A stretch of 64,000 bases of DNA, from the NCBI RefSeq assembly GCF_964204645.1, contig NC_134026.1, forward strand, positions 11,062,450 to 11,126,449, in the 5' to 3' direction. The translations under genes and the position numbers were made by a program. The notes under the pieces were generated by a model that saw nothing but the letters and a program-made list of their open reading frames with translations, did no database searches and was not told the DNA's origin. This document shows, piece after piece, positions 38,884 to 51,300 of this stretch. Numbering within the stretch: the first letter of the stretch is position 1; every line of letters begins with the position of its first letter. The stretch is from Tubulanus polymorphus (Eukaryota; Nemertea; Palaeonemertea; Tubulaniformes; Tubulanidae).

Positions 38884-38916
38884 AATCAAATGGAATATTA
38901 CGCTTGATCCAGCTTC

Positions 38917-38998
<82 letters not shown>
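38751..38998. repeat. 40-bp perfect inverted repeat around (AT)45, followed by a second AT run
   Basis: The left arm 38751-38790 and right arm 38881-38920 are exact reverse complements (the left arm starts ATACGAAGCTGGATCAAG). They enclose a pure (AT) run at 38791-38880. A second AT run at 38921-38998 follows the right arm. The unique-sequence arms show a foldback event, either a real template switch or a sequencing/assembly hairpin artefact. The long open frames here are only translations of AT repeats. Confidence 0.95.
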
Positions 38999-39000
<2 letters not shown>

Positions 39001-39001
<1 letters not shown>

Positions 39002-42000
39002 CGACCTACGTCCGATATAGCATCAGCTCATATCGTTATCGAAAATCGAATTTGACGTCCAGATTTCTCACTTTTCAGTAGTTTTTTCATTATAAAGAAA
39101 CACATAGCGTTTATACAACGGACATATAATTCAATATCTATGGATATTTACTTCGATATATCGTAACATGTATTATACTAATCCTCTATATTTTTTAATC
39201 AACATTAATGGGTAATACATAACATCTAACTCATAATTAGTCACAACTAACTCAGTCATAATTCTCTATTCGATTTGTCCAAACGAATCGTATAAGATTC
39301 TAGAGTGTCCTGAATGCATTGCATTTCAATTCAATTCATTGTACATGTAATTCAATAATTATTGATGTCCTTACAGTTTTTTCTAATCTTAGCGAATTAT
39401 CGTATTAACTCGAAACGTTTTACAGTAGACTCCGTTTGCCTCGTGGTCGATTGCCTCGGATCATTGCGTGCGACGAATTTTCGAATCAGGGTCATATTAA
39501 TACATCCACCAAAGATACCCATACACCACATATCCCACACACGGAATCCCTCCGACGATATAAACCCCAAATGTGTCCAAATACCCCAGGCCCTAAATCC
39601 AGTGGGTTTAGTCATGAAGGATAAGAATTGGGAATGTACTAATAATATGATTTTTAAGGAAGAATATAGTGTCTTCTCAAGTTTAAATTCGCAGAACGGA
39701 TTCATTGTTAAAACGGACCACAGTTCTAGTGAATCGATTACAAGAAGTTGATTGACAAAGTAAATTGTCCATTTCAGTGAGTGTATTGCTACAGCCATTA
39801 TCAAGGAATACCAAAGTTTTATTCTGCAGTTAATCTTTTAGTCTGCTACCTTCTAATCCACAAAATATGTGTAGGTTACCAATCTAAAACAATGTAACTC
39901 GTTTTGGTTCACAAGTGGTGTTATTTAAATATAATTCAGTATAGGTTTATGTATAACACATTATATAAGACCCTATACATTCAGAGCAATCGATATTAAC
40001 TTTTTACATCTAGATTATACATGGAAGTATATTTTGGACTCATGAAAGTATATTTTGGACACTTATGGAGGTAATTTTTGGTGGAGGGATTCTGGATGTG
40101 GGATTTTGGGTGGAGGTATTTGGGCGTATCGCCAAATTTTGTTACTCCAGTTAATCTTGACTCATCCCTGCTGCGACTGCCCGGGAATTTGCCTGCCTCT
40201 GGGAGTCCTACGAGACCCGAGGCAACTGGGGTCGTATGTATGTATTTATACTAACGGATATATCGTACACATTTCAGGTATTGGTATTTTTCATTAAAAC
40301 GCTAACATTAGCACATTGATTTTAACCATTGCATAGGTACTAAATCCTACTAAACGTACTAGATATTCATTTATATAATGCAATAATATATACACATTTA
40401 CAATTAGAATATTTACTCGTAACAATATTTGTGAATAACCATTAAATATTTCGAATATTAATGTTTTGTCGTAAGATCTTTACAGAACTTGATATTATAG
40501 CTAACATCATGATAATACAATAACATATAACGATACAATCTAATTGGTTTTACCTCAGATTCAAAGGTAATCGATATAATGTTATAGAATGCTAAGCGAT
40601 AAAATAGAATTAGATATTGGGAAACGATGCCAGTAGATAAATAGTTGCAATAAGTAATGATCAATGAAAATGAAAAAAAAAATCATAACCCAAATTTTGA
40701 CTTGTAAATGTTTTTCATATGATTTAACGAATCATCACAGAAAGTTCATGGACACGAGAGATATCATATTTTTTCCAAATAAAGCAAAGCATTTAGTGAA
40801 GATTATTTGATAGATTATTGTTATACAAAAATAATCAGTGCATGCATAATTGTGCACTTATTATCTACGCAAGTACTTTCTGTATGGCTATTTATCGTTG
40901 CGTAACCTCTACGAAAGATGAGTAAAATGTAGCCTAATCAAGTAATCACAGCTGATTTCTTTGAGTGCAATTGTATGATAAAAATATACCGGTAGACTCC
41001 GAACAATATAATTAAAACATCAAAGCCCTTATAAACGTGCAGATTTGGTTAATTAAACAGTTAAGATCTAATACTGCAATAACTCATTGATACAAAAAAA
41101 CAGATATAGTTTTTGTATCTGTCTATTAAAATCTCTGCATACTGTGACTTTCAATTACTTCGTCAAATGCTCAGTTATTTTAGTAACTATATAAGAAAGT
41201 GGCTGAAATTTCCTTAGGTTAAGAAATTTGTGCATGTTCATTTCAAAGGTTATAAAACATTAACTTTAATTTTTTAGTCTTTTGATGTGAAAATCTGTAA
41301 TTCTTCCTTGATTTTTCTTTTTTTGGGTCCCTACAAATTGCAATCAAATACACTCTAATTGTCAACACTAACTACACTTTTATGATTATAATTAATCAAT
41401 TTCGGAGGTCCGGTGATGGTAAATGGATGCAGTTTTACCATCAAGTCGCACCTCAAGCTTCTGATCAGAATTCTCCTTCCGTTTATATGCGTCAACATTT
41501 AAGTGGTATGAAACACTACATTTCTCATTACCTTAGCCTAAAAATGTGTCCTGCCATCTTACATTACTAGAGACTCGTGTTCAGTATGTGGTAGGCGAAG
41601 GCATGCTTTTGACACGAGCTTGTCACAGTGTTACCACGACTGAAAATTTATCGATAACGTAAAATATTTCAGAATAATATGTTATGTATAATGAATAAGT
41701 TCTACATTGAACGATGATCATATATGGAAATTTTGATAATGATATACACGCCAAGCATTTAATCAGTGGTAACAATATAGATATATAAAATTATCAAACG
41801 TTGTATTTTGATGTATATCGTAAAACACTAATAATGTTTACCTAAAACACACAGTATCATGCCTTCTTACGTTCCTATTTATATGCTTAAGCTCATCTTT
41901 AGTGATAATTCGATAAAAAGTACCCTTCACGAGTCTGTATTTTGCAAATTTGTAAAATATGTTTAATGAAAATCGGACGTGCCAAAAGAGTGTGGTTTTC

Positions 42001-42257
42001 GTGTAGTACCTGTTTTGTTTGGAAGACAGATATACATTATTTGAAACTTGTTACACTAATCGATGAAACCTGAAACCGCGCCTTGGATCGAACGCGTATA
42101 ATACGTATACTATAATATCATTTATCATATTTTCTCCTATTTTGACTGCATTCGAACTCAGGATATAACCCATGGTCTGTTGCAAATATTCTACGCACGA
42201 GAGATTATCCAATCGTCACTGATATCGACATGTGTCCTTGAATTCTATTTCATTCCA
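39001..42257. other. Intergenic stretch downstream of the monoamine transporter
   Basis: No gene recognised. Open frames overlap on both strands at 39362-39804 without domains. 40050-40120 is G/T-rich with GGGATT(T/C)TGG and GTGGAGG(T/G)AT words and may be a decayed repeat. The transporter's 3' UTR and poly(A) site should lie just below 42258, but no clear signal was seen. Confidence 0.4.
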
Positions 42258-42374
42258 TCAGACGGCGTTGATCGGCCGAGTGTACTCCTCCGGAAGCATG
42301 TCCATTCGAACTTCGTTTGCACCCGCCAATATGCGTCTTGGTCTCTGGTAAGGAGTAGTGAGTTTTCGTAGCCT
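42258..42374 (-). CDS. SLC6A3: Terminal exon of the monoamine transporter (cytoplasmic C-tail)
   Basis: The acceptor tgttacag precedes a phase-0 frame that starts RLRKLTTP, continues the TKGTFPQ end of exon 14, and runs 38 residues to TGA. It is basic first and then acidic (LPEEYTR), ending in valine. Found by its fit to the pattern GTF-x-(Q/E)-R-(L/I)-(R/K) common in SLC6 C-tails. It sits 1,974 bp from exon 14, beyond a mobile element. Confidence 0.8.
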   Translation of the reverse strand, partial: RLRKLTTPYQRPRRILAGANEVRMDMLPEEYTRPINAV

Positions 42375-45300
42375 CTGTAACAGGGGAATATTAAAAAGAT
42401 TTTGTTAAGATGTTAAACAAGTAGTTCTAGTACTAGTCGAAACGACCGGTGATGACGAAACGACTGTCAGAGGGCGACGACCGGGTGCACCAATATTTCT
42501 TATTCACTACATACAGAAGGTTCGCCTTAATTGATTCCACTAAAGCCCATGGCTTGTTTCCAGTCGAGCTCTATATTACGGAAGCCTGTTGGTGACATAC
42601 GAGATGATTGTTTCAAGATTTCGACTTATTATGTCAAAATTCGTGTTACGTATTTCCATGCCGAAATTCGAGTTATTTTTATGTCGAAATTCTACTTATT
42701 ATGTACATGTCGAATTCCGACATAAAATAGCTCAAACTCCGACAAAAATAACTCGAATTTTGACAAAAAGATAATATTTCGAATCTCGACATAATACATC
42801 GAATTTTGAAAGTCGAAATAATGAATGTCAACCATAAACGGGCTTCGTTTCTACATTGAGTTATTCGACGAAAGAAATTCAACAATTTCACGTGTAGGCC
42901 TATATCAGACCTTCGCGATCACCTTCCCTATTTTGCCACGGATTATAATCTACGATGCCCGTAGGAATTGTTACCTCCATACTTGCATATTTGTGATTTA
43001 CAGTCCAAAGTTTATTCATCAAAGTCTTAGTAATTTCGTGTCTTTAGATATGCTAACTAGGAGTCCAGGGACACCATGCCCACTTGGGAAGTGGTTTCAA
43101 ATGCTCAACAATCTAACAATTTCAATATTCAATGCCCTCTGGTGACCATATACAAAAACCAATGACCTTGAAACTCAATACAATCATAAAACATGTCAGC
43201 AGCTACGATTTTGTAATTGATTGTGATAACAAAAAATGCCTCGTTACTAATTTAATATGGAAATACTAAGTTAATCTACTATTCAACGCCCCCTGGTGAC
43301 CATATTCAAAACCCAATAACCTTGTAACTCACCATATTCATAGAACATGTCATGAACTACAACTTTGCAATTGATCATGGTAACAAAATATGCCTAGGTA
43401 CCAATATAATAAGGAAATACCAGGTTATTCTACTATTCAACGCCCCCTGGTGACCATATAGAATAACTAATTTCCTTAAAACTCACCACAATCACAGATG
43501 ATGTCATGAGCTACAACTTTGCAATTGATTGCGGTAACAAAATATGTATTGATACGAATATAATATAGAAATACTAAGATATTGTATTATTCAACGCCCC
43601 CTGGTGGCCATATACAAAAAACAATGAACTTGAAACTCACCCAAATCATAGAACACGTTATACGCTACAACTTTCTAATTCATTATTGTAACAAAATATG
43701 CTTAGGTAACAATATAATGTCGAAAAACTTTTTCCCACCTACGAATGAGTACTAATGACACCAAGATGGCCGCCAATTGCGTCATAATTGGCGGATCAAA
43801 AATACCTATCTCAGGTATAAAACATCCCTTTACAAAGAATACCCATCACAAATTGCAATGAGAAATGGCAAACCAGTAGGAAGCTACAGGACCTAGAATT
43901 CTGGCCAAAATTGACATTTTTGGGCACTAAAAAGGTCATAGGACGGCCATCTTGAGTCAGATGGACCCAATTTTTCTTATGCTGATGGGCCCTTGGTAGA
44001 TTCAAATATATTCGAAAGATCAAGGTAATTGATCATACCGTCTTCAAAATTTCCCTCGTAAACTTCGAAAATGTGTAAAAAGTGCTGATTTTGGCGAACA
44101 ACAATGGCTGCCAGTCGGCCATCTTGATTCTGATAGGGCTAGTTTTTGAGCTGAAGATGTGTCTAGGGTAGATACATGTATAAACCAAATATCAAGACAT
44201 TACCTTGAAGCGTCTTCAAAACTTCCCAAAATAACTGGATTCCGTCTACGGACGGACGAACGGACGGACGGACGGACGGACGAAAAGTGAACGCAATAGC
44301 CCGCTGGGACTAAAGTCCCAAGTGGGCTAAAAACGATATGCTTCTTACCTGCGGGAATGTTCCTTTCGTTGTACATATCTTGTATATGGCAACACCCGGA
44401 ACGCAAAGTATTGACGAGAGAGCCATCAACCATCCTATTAGATTGGCCCACCATGGGTAAACGTAGCCATCATAAGTCAGAGGTTTATACATGACCAAGC
44501 CAAATATCATGATAAACTGCATAAAATTTAAGAATATCAGGTTTTATTGACTGCATTTTGTAGATCGCGTAGGTGATTGGGATATGTATTTTTCGTTATT
44601 TCTTTTTGAAAGGAGCATGTTAGTTGCCACGTCAACCAGAATACACATGGCTTGGGCTACAAGAGATACATCTATGTCGAAATGATATTTGTGAAATTGG
44701 ACTGAAGTTGAAGACCTAAATAGTTAACCTACCGCAAGGAATATTGGACCAAAATATCGCCAGCAAACCCTCCAGTATATGCCCGGGCGAAATCCTATCA
44801 TTTCTTTGATGTCATCCCCAAAACGGTCAACACCTGTAATAACATACACCAACGCTTTCAGCTATCGCTATATACATGTCTACAAAACGGTATAGAAGTA
44901 TACATGTATAATATACATGTAAAAAACAGCAAGTATCACGTCAACAAGGTTAGAATTAAGTAAGTTGAGAATTGTCATAATCTGTTCGAATTTAGTAATA
45001 GAATGAGCTCAGCCTGGTCTTATCTCAAGTCTGAACCCGATCTTGTTTGAAAATTCAGATTTTGGTTTAAAAAATCTTAGGATCATTTTTTTAGATTGGT
45101 TGGACCAAAGCCAACTCATCTGAAAACAATGACACTAGACAACTAACCGTAGAACCAGGAAACAGCTAAAGATTCGAAGAACACGGCGAATAACATCGAA
45201 TACCCAGCTGCATATTTATCCATTAGGTTCACAATGAACACCCCTCCCTGGAAAAACAAAGTATAACTCAAAAAGTATAATTTTCCTCATAAATAAATCA

Positions 45301-48300
45301 ACATACAGTAAATTGGACCTCAATATCGATTATTTCGTATATAGTGTAGTGTAGTAGAATTACAGATCCTGTATTTGTTCGAGAGTGCACGAATATTACC
45401 GGTTACAGAGGGCGAATAAATTGTTTCAATTTACCTGGGAACAACTGGCGAGTCCAATCAGGAAGTACAAACTGAACAGACAAGCTACAAACACTTCCCT
45501 CTTTTTCTTAATGATTGGGAACTCGTCGCTCAAGGCAGTGATCACAGCTTCAGAACCACCGAACTAGAATTGATTACCGAAAAACCGTTACTACATAGCT
45601 TCAACACTGGTCCAAGCTTGGTCCGACGATCATCGGTGCCAGCAAGCAATTCATTGTATACATATACACATTATCTGCATATAGATTGAATGGGCTAAAC
45701 GGAACAGTCGGAAACGTTTCTTTTTTTCAATTCACTTTTTGATTAAATCGTTCTGTATACTGACAATAAGCTACTTACGGAACTATCAAGGCCCAACGTC
45801 AGCAACATCATGAAGAATATGAGTGACCAAAAGGTCGAACCAGGCAATGTCGCTATGGCTTCCGGGTAAACCACAAATACCAATCCAGGACCTTAAAACA
45901 CGTTGAGATGTTTAATTATCATCATAACTTTATTATCAAAAGGAACAATATTTTATGATACAGCACAAAGAATAAATAAAAAACTGTATGGTTGATACAA
46001 CTAACAACTCTTGCAGGGGCTGCCTCAATGAACATATGTTCGTTTTACGGCTACTGGTTAACCCTGCTCGCCGGGACTAAATACGACGAAAGCAGTGTGC
46101 AATGACTTTTCCCGGCTAGTTCATCGCGATACTGTGCAGGGCCACCGATGGATGAATAGCAACGTGACTTAAAACGATTTATGTTTATATGCTTACGAAG
46201 GTTAAAAAAACGAGTATCAGAATTTCAAATATGTTGAAATAAATTCATATGTCAAAAGATTATAAGCGGAAAAAACGACTGATCTTATAGTAGATATGGA
46301 TTCGCTTTAGACGGCGCACTTGTGCTCGCACAGAGCAGCCGTATGAATAGATTGCTCTCAATGCTTTTTACCACTATTTTTGGAAGTTCGAAGTTGTAAA
46401 ACAACTTCGAACCATAGTTATCGTACCAACAAAAGAAGTTCGTCGAAAAATGGCATCGGAGAAAACAAAACATAAAACATAAAGTCGAGATTCGGTCAAA
46501 TAGTTCTGCAATACATCAGCCATTTACATCGGTGATACCGGTTAAAATCTATCATTCTGTTAGATAAATGTACAAAAGTAGTTTCTTAATTCCAATCGTA
46601 TCTTAAATTCAAAATTTTGTAATTCGAGCCCGATTTTAATCAAGTGCGTAGGGATACATTAGGAATAGTAAGTGATTGACAAGTAAGCCGCGCCATGTTT
46701 AACAGCGTCGATCGTTGGTTGTGTCGTGGATTACTCTTTCTTGTATCCGTATGAAGTCGAAGGCGAGTGTCAGCGATTGGTGTGTATAGTTTATTCCCCA
46801 TGAATACACCGGAGGGCCTCTAAATTGTGTAAATAGACGTTGAGAATCACTGCTATGGTCAGTTAGGTCTGCGGTACCGGTACGCGCGTTGTTGCCGATA
46901 CCGACCTCTACTTCAAAAATTATGAAAACAATATTAGAAATAATTGACATCTGATATCCCCGAATATACCTCCGAAGAAATATATTTAGCGTCGGATATT
47001 GTGATGAGAATTTCAGATTGATAGTTTTTCAGATCTTCCAACCACAGGGGCCGGCCGTGGCGTATGTCACTACTACACCGATTGGGTACTGTAAAAACGA
47101 TAATCCATTTAATCTTTTGTATTTAATGTATATAAATATTATCATACATCATAGACACAGTATTATAAGATGATCGTTTTACAGGTACCCACAACTAAGA
47201 AGCCCTGTGCAACATCTAAGTATAGATAAAACTTGTACAGGCATTGCCTATGCCTGTAGATGACAGCAGCTAGTAAGTCATTGGGAAAACCCATTCCATA
47301 TTGACTACTGCTGCTCATAATAGTTCATGGCTCCACTTCGCGAGATACCGTATCTTTTCATACGAGGTTGTTAAATTACCAAGAAAAACTTTTCTTTTTT
47401 GGAAAATATTCTGAAATATAGGTCCATTTTCCTGGAAGAAAATTACTCCTGGAATTGGTCGGGTCTGGTGTATGAACCAATTAAGTTGATTTACAGACGC
47501 AGTTCGCGCCTCAATTTGTCGATGACATCAGATATAAAAAATAACATTACCACGTGCGCAATGCAAACAGACAAATGAGAAAAAAGGATTTGAATATATA
47601 CATGTATTTGAATAGGCGTAACAGAGATTCCTTTTAATTTTGATTGATTATTTCAACTTAAGCCAGCGATTGGATGGAATAATTCAAGTCTCCACATTTT
47701 ATTCCACAAAGTCTCAAATAATTTCTGCCGACCTTTGATGTTCTGCGCATGATATTAGATTTTTTTTATTTTTAGGATATGAACAGCTTTACGGAAACAT
47801 TTGGCAGATACATTTCATGACTGATCACACCTTCTGGGTCGATATTTCATAGTTTTCTTATGTAACTCAGTATTGCTGAAGATAGCTATAGTTGAAACTT
47901 TGGAATAAACCTCCAGCTCAAGGAAACATTTTCGGACTTTTTTCATCATTATTGTGGAATCTCGTTATATTATCGTCACAACACTGATCAGCGTTTCATC
48001 AATCATGTTACATGGCTACAATCGATTTATTTGATAAATCTTTTTGTGCTTTACTCGAGTTTTCCAGTTGTTATTACTTGATTGACTTATTTTGCATCGT
48101 GTAACCACCAATGATAAGTCTTTAAACTGACTCCTAAAATGGAATAATCTTGACTAAACCTTGATTGATTACAAATTACTATTCACACATCGATGAGATG
48201 TATTACTATATTTCCATAGTAGCCATTCATTGTTTCCATAGTAGCCATTCATCTTTTTCATAGTTTGCCTAATATATACCTAAGCCTAATAAGACTGCTT

Positions 48301-51300
48301 CTTCGAACCTCATGACTCTAAAGTCCTCTTGTTTAACAATCACGATTATGACTTTATTTTTCCTTGGATTACAACACAATTTTACAAACTAAAGTATACA
48401 GGAAAATACACCAGGATAAAATTATAAGTACGTATGATCATGGACGTATAAACTACACTTTAAAAAAAAGAATTTCATTTTTTTGCACCTCCGCAAAATT
48501 GTTTATGGATAAAATTATATGCACACCCAAGCCCAAATGCTGTAAGACATTTAATATCTTGCCGCCTTCTTATGTAAATCTTACACAAATAAGATTGTAT
48601 ATACAATGATATGTAAAATTTATACAAAATCAAGAACGTAGAACAAGATAGCAAACTTACCTTCTGTGGCCACGTCATCAATAGGCTTGTTAGTTTTTAC
48701 CGACATATACCCAAGGATCGAGAAAATGACAAATCCAGAGAGAAAACTTGTTCCACAGTTTATCAAACTTGTGATAATGGCGTCCCTTGAAAATATAAAC
48801 GATATTTCTCACCATCGTGTCTGAGATACGGATAATCAATGATTTATTCGAAGACTTTTGATTTAGAAAATAGAAAAATGCTATTCAATTGTACCTGTAA
48901 ACGTTGTTATTGAATTTGTTGTAGGAAGAAAAAGCGAGGAGAACGCCAAATCCGGGACCCAGTGAAAAGAACACTTGCGTTGCCGCATCAACCCAAACCT
49001 ACGTCCCAAGAGCAATGATATTAATAAATCGACAAAGAAATGAAATTTAATTTTTTTCAAAGATCGTTGTTGGCTTACCTCTGCATTTTGAAGTCTTGTG
49101 AAGTTAGGAGTCAAGTAATACCTGATGCCGGTTCCGGCACCCTCTAACGTTGCACCACGGCCGAGAAGAATCAATAATACTCCATAAGGGAATAAGGCAG
49201 TGAACCATACGACCTTATATAGATATATTAGAAGATATATTTGATATTTACTTAATTGATGACAGCGAAGCTTATGAAGATACATGTATTTACATGCTTG
49301 TGTATGAAATGTATTTGAAAAGGGAGAATAACAGTTTTGAATATAATTCTCTTTGGAAACTAGAAATGTATATGTTAAGAATGATAAGTAGTTGTGAAAT
49401 GAAATGATATACCTTTCCAGAAGTCGAGATTCCTTTCCAAAGACTAAAGTAGCATATAAGATAAACTGCCAATAAACAGAGTACGAGCTGCCACTTAATC
49501 TTTCCAAGGTCCTCGACTCCATATGCTTGGTTTGACTCCAACATGGCACGTCTGTAAAATATTGCAAAGTGCCTGAGAGTTATTTCAACAACTACAGCAA
49601 CGATTACGTAGATAGATTACAATGATGATATTTCACGCACTGCTATATTTTGACATTTATAACGTTGGTAATTTCTATCGAATTTAGGGTCAATATATTT
49701 ATGAAAACTAGTCAGGAAACGCAATACGAAGGTGTAATTTCCCTTCATCGCGTTCCCATGCATGCAACCCCCGGGTCAATTTGGTTTTCGGATACACGGA
49801 CAATATCATATTAAAAGTTTAATTTGAAGTAAAAACTCTTAAGGCTATTTACTCCCCGAATGATTGGCACTACTTTACGCTGACAAAATAGCGATAAATG
49901 CTTTGTGTACCATTCGATTCTCAAACATACGATGATAATGAGCCAACTCAATTAATAAATTTACGATGCTGGCTTGTTCCTAACCAATCGTGTAGTATGA
50001 TGAAAACTTTTCGAACCCCCTTCTTCCAATTTCAACAGACACGACTTACCTAGACCGACCGCTTAATGTCCGTGGTCCAAAGTAGATAATTGAAAATGAT
50101 ACTTACTCGAAATATTCCTGGGCTGGTGAAACGCCGTAATGAGACGATCTGGTCAAATTCGATGTGTTAAAAAACGTTGATGGAGTTGTTGCCCATGTTG
50201 AATATGATACCTCACCGGTTATATTGTCTACTAAAGTGTTAAAGCCATCCGTTAACACCTGTTTTAAATGACCATCGCTGCAGTTCATTGTATTCCAGCT
50301 ATTATTGCACGATGTCCATGGAAGATTTGTTGTGAATGAACTAAAGAAAAAGTAGAGCGCCCACGCGATAATGATGTTATAGAAAAAGTCCACGTAGAAA
50401 GCTATGAGAACTACAGCGTAACCAACACCTGGAACAGAGAAATGAGAGAATATTATGAAGAAGGTCATACTGTCCAAGGGAGCCGCCTTTTGAATTCAAT
50501 ATTAGACTAGTGTACAATCTGTAATGAAGAGATCGAGATACATTATTCATACATTATTCACATACCCTTGAACAATGGACAAATACGCCCCCAACATGTT
50601 ATTGCTCCTTTTCTGTTATACTGGCCGAGAGCTAATTCCATGTAAAAAAGTGGTATCCCTCCGATTGCCAACATCAGGACATACGGAACAAGAAATGCAC
50701 CTGTTTGAAAAGAGAAATACCAATTTAAAACCGGATTGATATTCACATCACACACTACATATAGATATATGGATTTGTTTTTAAAATTATTTCAAATATT
50801 CGTTTCGTTGTACAGACCTCCTCCATTCTTGTAGCAAAGGTAGGGAAACCGCCAAACATTTGAGAGATCTACTGCAAACCCGATTACGGACAGTAAGAAG
50901 TCTACTTTCTTCCCCCATGTTTCCCTTTCTGCCTCATCTATCGTCTCTTGTAATTCGTTTGTTGCAGTACTCACTGCTGTGCAATTATTTGTATTTAGTT
51001 TCGTGATGGAAAGGTTATTTTGGTGGTGATCTTTCATAAGTTTCTCTGAAAAATAGATAATGATGAATAAACAGATATGTGTAATCTAAATCTAGAAGAT
51101 CACACCATACAAACAAAAATGATTTACAAAAAATGATGGAATAGTTTTGCTATTCATGGTGAATGTAAATTTGGACTGTACGTACTCTATTTTATCACAT
51201 AGTGTGCCTAAATACAGAACGCGCGTTATTAATCTATATATCAGGAGAAAAAAATAGTTTTTGGTTCCATTCGGCCTCAGAAATGAATCAACCATCTTAG

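Larger units (their letters stand above)
43055..44331 (+). mobile_element. Helentron-associated (HINE/pearl-like) element, copy 2, apparently full length
   Basis: Parts in order: a left block with GCCCACTTGGGA; four tandem units of 153-154 bp (starting about 43127, 43280, 43434, 43588); a unique right block of about 500 bp; a (CGGA)n run at 44249-44282; and a terminal stem-loop GGGACTAAAGTCCC inside AGCCCGCT...AAGTGGGCT. The right end, reverse-complemented, also reads GCCCACTTGGGA, giving subterminal inverted repeats. This is the plan described for pearl elements of bivalves and DINE-1-like Helentron derivatives. Inserted antisense in transporter intron 14, ending about 16 bp from the exon 14 donor. 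Non-autonomous, with no helicase or replicase sequence. Confidence 0.75.

Noticed and set aside
38643-39020. 125-codon open frame rich in Tyr-Ile
   Set aside because: It is only the translation of AT microsatellites and the foldback arms.
41382-41640. Frame followed by CSVCGRRRHAF-like sequence, perhaps a retroelement zinc-knuckle
   Set aside because: Interrupted by a stop and a frame change, with no flanking conserved blocks.
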